The position numbers and the translations under genes are program-made. From Massilia sp. (GTDB taxonomy: Bacteria > Pseudomonadota > Gammaproteobacteria > Burkholderiales > Burkholderiaceae_D), in contig JAQGNM010000079.1 of assembly GCA_028291845.1 (NCBI GenBank), forward strand, positions 1 to 12,978: 12,978 nucleotides of DNA. Reading direction: 5' to 3'. This document shows, piece after piece, positions 8,485 through 12,978 of the stretch. The notes under the pieces were generated by a model, which saw only the letters and a program-made list of their open reading frames with translations, had not been told where the DNA came from and ran no database searches. How positions within the stretch are numbered: position 1 is the first letter of the stretch; every line of letters begins with the position of its first letter.

Positions 8485-9084
8485 TCACCGGTGCACCACC
8501 ACCAACAACGCCTTCGCCTCCGTCTTCCCCACATTCCGAATCACGTGATTCTGGTCCGCCGTATACCGCGCGGTAGCCCCCAGCTTGACCTTCTTTTTCA
8601 CCGACCCCACCTCCAGCTCGACCGCCCCGTGCAGCACCGTCAGGTGCTCGCCGGTGCCGGGATCGTGCGCCTGGGAGGCCAGCTCGCCACCCGGCGCCAG
8701 GGTCAGTTCGTACCATTCGTATTTACCGGCCAGGTCCATCGGCCCCAGGATACGCAGCATGTAACCGGCATGATTGCCCGGCAAGGTCGGCGTTTCGTGG
8801 GCTTCGAGCACGCGGATCGGTTCGATTTCGCGGGTTTCGGCCGTCAGCAATTCGCCGATCGCCACGCCGAGCGCATTGGCCAGGCGCCAGGTGATGGCGA
8901 TGGTCGGATTGGCTTTCTCGCGCTCGATTTGCGATAACATGGACTTCGACACGCCGGCGATACGCGACAGATCTTCCAGGGTAAGGCCGCGCGCCAGCCG
9001 CAGGCGCTGCAAGGTGGCGCCCACTTCGGGTGGCGCGTTCGAAGACATGGCCTGGGGCATAGCGGGCGAAAGCATGGTATTCAT
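8485..9084 (-). CDS. XRE-family regulator with C-terminal cupin (SutR-like)
   Basis: About 199 residues. A helix-turn-helix of the XRE/Cro type covers about residues 21-80 (GATLQRLRLARGLTLEDLS, then GVSKSMLSQIEREKANPT). A cupin small-molecule domain follows (about 113-199), with HDPGTGEHLTVLHG and DQNHVIRN as its two motifs. The layout resembles E. coli SutR (YdcN) and other one-component regulators in which the cupin senses a metabolite. The frame could open as early as 9165, but that ATG overlaps a TATAAT (9164-9169), so a start inside the transcript is more likely. I use the ATG at 9084; those at 9075, 9060 and 9048 are alternatives, and none has a good ribosome site. It is divergent from kbl and its C-terminus faces the repeat array. 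It probably controls the threonine/serine cluster, itself or both; its ligand is unknown. Confidence 0.82.
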   Translation of the reverse strand: MNTMLSPAMPQAMSSNAPPEVGATLQRLRLARGLTLEDLSRIAGVSKSMLSQIEREKANPTIAITWRLANALGVAIGELLTAETREIEPIRVLEAHETPTLPGNHAGYMLRILGPMDLAGKYEWYELTLAPGGELASQAHDPGTGEHLTVLHGAVELEVGSVKKKVKLGATARYTADQNHVIRNVGKTEAKALLVVVHR

Positions 9085-9163
9085 GGATGCGGCGTTTTCT
9101 ATTGAACAGGAAGAGAGCGGCGGGACAATTGCTTGCCAAGTTGAACCGGCTTGGGTAATATCC

Positions 9164-9169
9164 ATTATA
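9164..9169 (-). promoter_or_regulatory. Candidate -10 element of the regulator gene
   Basis: The minus strand reads a perfect TATAAT here. The hexamer 17 bases further upstream (CGTTAT) is a poor -35, so promoter activity may need help. Transcription would start near 9157, which argues against the longest possible start (9165) of the regulator. Confidence 0.4.
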
Positions 9170-9324
9170 TTGAATTTTAGTTCGACATAACGGATTTCTT
9201 GGAATTCACTGGAATTTCAACTGAATCGAACAATTCCGGCAACGGTACAGCATCCTTCGCGCGCCGGTCAAGGCGGCGACCGATACATCCACATATATCC
9301 ACATATATCCGTAAAAGGACCAGC
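9166..9324. promoter_or_regulatory. Divergent control region between the regulator gene and kbl
   Basis: 159 bases between the regulator's -10 element and kbl. It contains two sets of direct repeats with a 10-bp step: TGGAATT at 9200-9206 and 9210-9216, and ACATATATCC at 9291-9300 and 9301-9310. It also has a small palindrome TTCAACTGAA (9216-9225) and the inverted pair GGAATT (9211-9216) / AATTCC (9232-9237). One helical turn between copies fits cooperative protein binding. I could not place a plus-strand promoter with confidence. The role as an operator region is inferred from position. Confidence 0.4.
9291..9310 (+). repeat. Tandem 10-bp repeat just before the kbl ribosome site
   Basis: ACATATATCC occurs twice in a row, preceded by a degenerate ATACATCC (9283-9290). 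It ends 4 bases before the AAGGA ribosome site of kbl (9315-9319), so it lies in or near the 5' leader. Confidence 0.7.
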
Positions 9325-10536
9325 ATGAGCGTGCAATCGAAAGACAGCTTTTTCAGCGGCCTGCAAAGCAGCCTGGACACCTTGCGCGAGCAGGGCTTGT
9401 ACAAGCCCGAGCGCGTACTGGCCTCGCGCCAGGGCGCCGAAGTGGTCGGCGCCGACGGCCGCCACCTGATCAATATGTGCGCGAACAACTACCTCGGCCT
9501 GGCCGGCGACCTGCAAACCCAGCAAGCGTCGATCGCGGCGACCGAACAATACGGCTACGGCCTGTCCTCGGTGCGCTTCATCTGCGGTACCCAGACGGTG
9601 CACAAGGAACTCGAACGGGCGCTGGCGGATTTTCTGGGCATGGAAGACACGATCTTGTACGCCGCCGCCTTCGACGCCAACGGCGGCCTGTTCGAGCCGC
9701 TGTTCGACGAGAACGACGCCATCGTTTCGGACGCCCTGAACCACGCCTCGATCATCGACGGCATCCGTCTGTGCAAGGCGGCGCGCTACCGCTACGCCAA
9801 CAACGACATGGCCGATCTTGAAGCCCAGCTTACAAGTGCGAGAAACGCCGGCAAACGCCACATCGTCATCGCCACCGACGGCGCCTTCTCGATGGACGGC
9901 ACGGTCGCCAGGCTCGACGAGATCTGCGACCTGGCCGACAAGTACGGCGCCCTGGTGATGATCGACGAATGCCACGCCTCCGGCTTCATGGGCAAGACCG
10001 GCCGCGGCACCCACGAGCACCACAACGTGATGGGCCGCATCGACATCATCACCGGCACTTTAGGTAAAGCGCTGGGCGGCGCCATGGGCGGCTTCACCTG
10101 CGCCCGCAAGGAGGTGATCGACATGCTGCGCCAGAAGTCGCGCCCCTACCTGTTTTCCAACTCACTGGCGCCGTCGATCGCCGGCGCCTCCTTGTCGGTA
10201 TTGAAGCGCATCCGCGGCTCGACCGAATTGCGCGACCGCCTGCACGAGAACACGGCGTACTTCCGCCAGGAGATCGAGCGCATCGGCTTTACCATCAAGC
10301 CGGGCATCCACCCGGTGGTGCCGGTGATGCTGTTCGAGGCGCCGCTGGCGCAACGTTTTGCTGCCCGCATGTATGAACTGGGCGTTTTACTTTCGGGTTT
10401 CTTTTATCCGGTGGTGCCGATGGGCCAGGCACGCGTGCGGGTGCAGCTGTCGGCCGCGCACACCCGCGAACAGCTCGACACGGTGCTGAAGGCGTTCGAG
10501 CAGGCTGGCCGCGAGCTTGGCATCATCAAGAACTAA
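9325..10536 (+). CDS. kbl: 2-amino-3-ketobutyrate CoA ligase (glycine C-acetyltransferase)
   Basis: 403 residues, close to the 398 of E. coli Kbl. It is a PLP enzyme of the alpha-oxoamine synthase family (fold type I). In threonine breakdown it splits 2-amino-3-ketobutyrate with CoA to glycine and acetyl-CoA. Visible marks: CANNYLGLA near the N-terminus, YGYGLSSVRFICGTQ, the Asp/His motif MIDECHASGFMG and the PLP lysine in TGTLGKALGGAMGG (Lys248, near Lys244 in E. coli). The ATG at 9325 has AAGGA 5 bases before it and begins with the family-typical region SFFSGLQSSLDTLREQGLYKPERVL; an in-frame TTG at 9199 would add 42 unrelated residues. The threonine dehydrogenase that makes its substrate starts 23 bases downstream, which confirms Kbl over the related KAS-type enzymes (BioF, HemA, Spt). 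Confidence 0.95.
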   Translation: MSVQSKDSFFSGLQSSLDTLREQGLYKPERVLASRQGAEVVGADGRHLINMCANNYLGLAGDLQTQQASIAATEQYGYGLSSVRFICGTQTVHKELERALADFLGMEDTILYAAAFDANGGLFEPLFDENDAIVSDALNHASIIDGIRLCKAARYRYANNDMADLEAQLTSARNAGKRHIVIATDGAFSMDGTVARLDEICDLADKYGALVMIDECHASGFMGKTGRGTHEHHNVMGRIDIITGTLGKALGGAMGGFTCARKEVIDMLRQKSRPYLFSNSLAPSIAGASLSVLKRIRGSTELRDRLHENTAYFRQEIERIGFTIKPGIHPVVPVMLFEAPLAQRFAARMYELGVLLSGFFYPVVPMGQARVRVQLSAAHTREQLDTVLKAFEQAGRELGIIKN

Positions 10537-10559
10537 TTCAAGAAGACAGGTAATCACGC

Positions 10560-11516
10560 ATGCAACGTATCCTCATCATCGGCGCCAACGGACAGATCGG
10601 CAGTGAACTGGTCGGTGCGCTGGCCAGGCAGCATGGCGCGCAAAACGTCATCGCCTCCGACATCGGCAGCAGCAACGTCTACGGCGCCGAACGCTATCTG
10701 CAGCTCGACGTGCTCGACAAGGCGGGCCTGGCGCAGCTGATCGCGCGGGAGAACATCACCCAGGTCTACCAGCTGGCGGCGCTGCTGTCGGCCACCGGCG
10801 AGCAGGCCCCGCTGAAGGCCTGGACGCTGAACATGGACGGGCTGCTGAACATCCTCGAAGTGGCGCGCGAGCGCGGCGAAGCGGGCACGCCCCTGCGGGT
10901 GTTCTGGCCGTCGTCGATCGCCGCTTTCGGCCCCAACACGCCGGCGCTCGACACCCCGCAGTACACGGTGATGGATCCCACCACCATTTACGGCATCAGC
11001 AAGCTGGCCGGCGAGCGCCTGTGCGAGTATTATTTTACGAAGTACGGGGTCGACGTGCGCTCGATCCGCTACCCCGGCATCATCAGCTATAAATCGCCTC
11101 CGGGCGGCGGCACCACCGATTACGCCATCGCCATTTTCCATGCGGCGCTGAAGAACCAGACTTACCACTGCTTCCTCGAACCCGAGACCACGCTGCCGAT
11201 GATCTACATGCCCGACGCGATCCGCGCCACCATCGAACTGATGGACGCGCCCAGCGCGAAGCTCAAGATCCGCTCCTCGTACAACGTCGCCGGGGTGTCG
11301 TTCAACCCGCGCGAACTGGCTGCCGAGATCAAGCGCGTGCGCCCCGACTTTGCCATCGCCTATACGCCGGACAGCCGCCAGGCGATCGCCGCCAGCTGGC
11401 CGCAAAGCCTGGACGACAGCGCCGCCCGCGAGGACTGGGGCTGGCAGGCGCGCATCGGCACAGCGGCGATGGTGGCCGACATGCTGAAAAATATCGACGT
11501 GCGCCAGGCCGCTTGA
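10560..11516 (+). CDS. tdh: L-threonine 3-dehydrogenase, short-chain (SDR/epimerase-like) type
   Basis: 318 residues of the extended SDR fold. It oxidises L-threonine with NAD+ to 2-amino-3-ketobutyrate, the substrate of the upstream Kbl. The NAD-binding GANGQIG (Gly8, Gly11, Gly14) opens the Rossmann fold; VFWPSSIAAFGP (Ser118/Ser119) and YGISK (Tyr144, Lys148) give the catalytic Ser/Tyr/Lys set. The blocks SIRYPGIISYKSPPGGGTTDYA and FLEPETTLPMIYMPDA are typical of SDR-type threonine dehydrogenases and tell it apart from UDP-sugar epimerases. It is unrelated in fold to the zinc-dependent MDR enzyme Tdh of E. coli, so the symbol is by function. It starts 23 bases after kbl with only a weak ribosome site (CAGG, 9 bases before the ATG), and sdaA follows after 40 bases, pointing to one operon. 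Confidence 0.92.
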   Translation: MQRILIIGANGQIGSELVGALARQHGAQNVIASDIGSSNVYGAERYLQLDVLDKAGLAQLIARENITQVYQLAALLSATGEQAPLKAWTLNMDGLLNILEVARERGEAGTPLRVFWPSSIAAFGPNTPALDTPQYTVMDPTTIYGISKLAGERLCEYYFTKYGVDVRSIRYPGIISYKSPPGGGTTDYAIAIFHAALKNQTYHCFLEPETTLPMIYMPDAIRATIELMDAPSAKLKIRSSYNVAGVSFNPRELAAEIKRVRPDFAIAYTPDSRQAIAASWPQSLDDSAAREDWGWQARIGTAAMVADMLKNIDVRQAA

Positions 11517-11556
11517 ATCGAAAACGCACAATAAAAACATCGGAGACTTCCCAATC

Positions 11557-12951
11557 ATGGACATGAGCGTATTCGATCTTTTCAAGATCGGCATCGGGCC
11601 TTCGAGCTCGCACACGGTGGGTCCGATGGTGGCGGCGCGCCGCTTCCTGGTCGAAGCGGGCGACCTCGAACGGGCCGCCGGCGTCGAGGTGGCCCTGTAT
11701 GGCTCGCTGGCCCTGACCGGGATCGGCCACGCCACCGACAAGGCGGTCATCCTCGGCCTGATGGGTCAGACGCCGCAAGGGGTCGATCCGGACCGGGTCG
11801 ACGACATGCTGGCCGAAGTCGAACTCGATGGCCGCATCCGCCTGCTCGGCAGCAGGGAAGTGCCGTTCAGCGCGAAAACGGGCATCGTCTGGCACCGCAA
11901 TTCATCGCTGCCGGAGCACCCGAACGGCATGCGTTTTACCCTGAAGCTCGAGGACGGCAGCGTCATCGAACGGGTGTTTTATTCGGTCGGTGGCGGTTTT
12001 ATCCACGCTGCGGGCGAAGCCCAGGCCCGGCAGGGCGCCGGCGCAGGGCGCACCACGCCCTATCCGTTCGACACCATGGAACATCTGCTGGCCCACGGGC
12101 GCGCCACCGGCCTGTCGATTCCGCAGATGCTGCGCGAGAACGAGCGCGCCAACATGAGCGACGTCGAACTCGATGCGGGCCTCGATAAAATCTGGCAGGT
12201 GATGCGCGACTGTATCGCCCACGGCCTGGTCACCGCCGGCCAGCTGCCGGGCGGCTTGAACGTCAAGCGCCGCGCCGCCAACCTGTGGAAGCAGTCGGAA
12301 GAGGCCAAGCACGGCGACAACCGCGCCAACGATCTGCCGCACGACGCCGTGCACCAGGTCAGCCTGTACGCCATGGCCGTCAACGAAGAAAACGCCGCCG
12401 GCGGACGGGTGGTCACCGCGCCCACCAATGGCGCCGCCGGTATCATCCCGGCCGTGCTGCGCTACTACGCTGAAGACTGCCGCCCGAGCGACCCGGTGCG
12501 CGGGGTGCGCGTTTTTCTGCTGACGTCCGCGGCGATCGGCATGCTCTGCAAGAGGAATGCCTCGATCTCCGGCGCCGAAGTGGGCTGCCAGGGCGAAGTG
12601 GGCGTGGCCTGCGCCATGGCCGCCGCCGGCCTGGTGGCGGCGCTGGGCGGCAGCAACGAGCAGATCGAAAACGCCGCCGAAATCGGCATCGAACACCACC
12701 TGGGCATGACCTGCGACCCGATCGGCGGCCTGGTGCAGATTCCCTGCATCGAGCGCAACGGCATGGGCGCCATCAAGGCGATCACCGCCGCCTCGCTGGC
12801 CCTGAAAGGCGACGGCACCCATTTCGTCAGCCTCGATTCGGTCATCGAAACCATGCGCCAGACCGGCGCCGACATGCAGGTCAAGTACAAGGAAACCTCG
12901 CTCGGCGGACTGGCGATCCATGTGGTGACCGTCAATCATGCAGCCTGCTAG
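11557..12951 (+). CDS. sdaA: L-serine dehydratase, iron-sulfur, single-chain type
   Basis: 464 residues, the length of the single-chain bacterial enzymes (E. coli SdaA is 454). It deaminates L-serine to pyruvate and ammonia using a [4Fe-4S] cluster rather than PLP. The N-terminal beta domain begins with SVFDLFKIGIGPSSSHTVGPM; the catalytic alpha domain holds the cluster cysteines Cys344 (EVGCQGEVG), Cys386 (GMTCDPIGG) and Cys397 (QIPCIERN). The protein ends in NHAAC: a C-terminal cysteine, which in the Legionella enzyme folds back to cap the cluster when no substrate is bound. GGAGA (11542-11546) lies 10 bases before the ATG; a second ATG at 11563 is possible. It is the third gene of the kbl cluster and would channel serine formed from glycine to pyruvate. 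sdaA is used for the family; paralogue naming (sdaA/sdaB) is uncertain. Confidence 0.95.
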   Translation: MDMSVFDLFKIGIGPSSSHTVGPMVAARRFLVEAGDLERAAGVEVALYGSLALTGIGHATDKAVILGLMGQTPQGVDPDRVDDMLAEVELDGRIRLLGSREVPFSAKTGIVWHRNSSLPEHPNGMRFTLKLEDGSVIERVFYSVGGGFIHAAGEAQARQGAGAGRTTPYPFDTMEHLLAHGRATGLSIPQMLRENERANMSDVELDAGLDKIWQVMRDCIAHGLVTAGQLPGGLNVKRRAANLWKQSEEAKHGDNRANDLPHDAVHQVSLYAMAVNEENAAGGRVVTAPTNGAAGIIPAVLRYYAEDCRPSDPVRGVRVFLLTSAAIGMLCKRNASISGAEVGCQGEVGVACAMAAAGLVAALGGSNEQIENAAEIGIEHHLGMTCDPIGGLVQIPCIERNGMGAIKAITAASLALKGDGTHFVSLDSVIETMRQTGADMQVKYKETSLGGLAIHVVTVNHAAC

Positions 12952-12978
12952 GGAGGCGTATCGGGCGCCTGGCGCAGC

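Noticed and set aside
12954..12970. Terminator after sdaA
   Set aside because: AGGCG / CGCCT can pair with a 7-base loop, but the stem is only 5 bp and no T-run is seen in the 8 bases left before the window ends.

Overview
The window looks like chromosomal DNA of a GC-rich betaproteobacterium, most likely an Oxalobacteraceae member of the Massilia/Duganella/Janthinobacterium group. That is inferred from gene content, protein style and base composition; no rRNA or other marker gene is present to prove it. No rRNA, tRNA, CRISPR array, phage gene or transposase was seen.

Layout. (1) 1-926: the 3' end of a YegD-like Hsp70-family gene overlaps by four bases a DEDDh 3'-5' exonuclease gene, and a strong intrinsic terminator follows. 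(2) 1203-2597: a stand-alone cytoplasmic protein of eleven Sel1 repeats. (3) 2652-5849: a promoter followed by two close genes, a secreted cupredoxin-like protein with a complete Cys/His/Met copper-type motif and a membrane c-di-GMP protein (periplasmic sensor, HAMP, GGDEF, EAL). (4) 5850-8238: a leader with a perfect 12-bp inverted repeat, then an exported S9A prolyl oligopeptidase. (5) 8239-8484: the gap between two convergent genes, largely filled by a palindromic repeat array (55-bp tandem units and 40-bp direct repeats). (6) 8485-12951: a minus-strand XRE-cupin regulator, divergent from a plus-strand cluster kbl - SDR-type threonine dehydrogenase - L-serine dehydratase.

How the genes work together. 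The last cluster reads as an amino-acid catabolic unit. Threonine is oxidised to 2-amino-3-ketobutyrate, Kbl splits this to glycine and acetyl-CoA, and serine (made from glycine by a GlyA encoded elsewhere, or imported) is deaminated to pyruvate. The divergent XRE-cupin protein is the obvious candidate regulator. The cupredoxin/GGDEF-EAL pair suggests a periplasmic copper or redox protein linked to c-di-GMP signalling. This pair and the palindromic array are the least explained parts of the window. Nothing here amounts to a clear new defence or mobile system.
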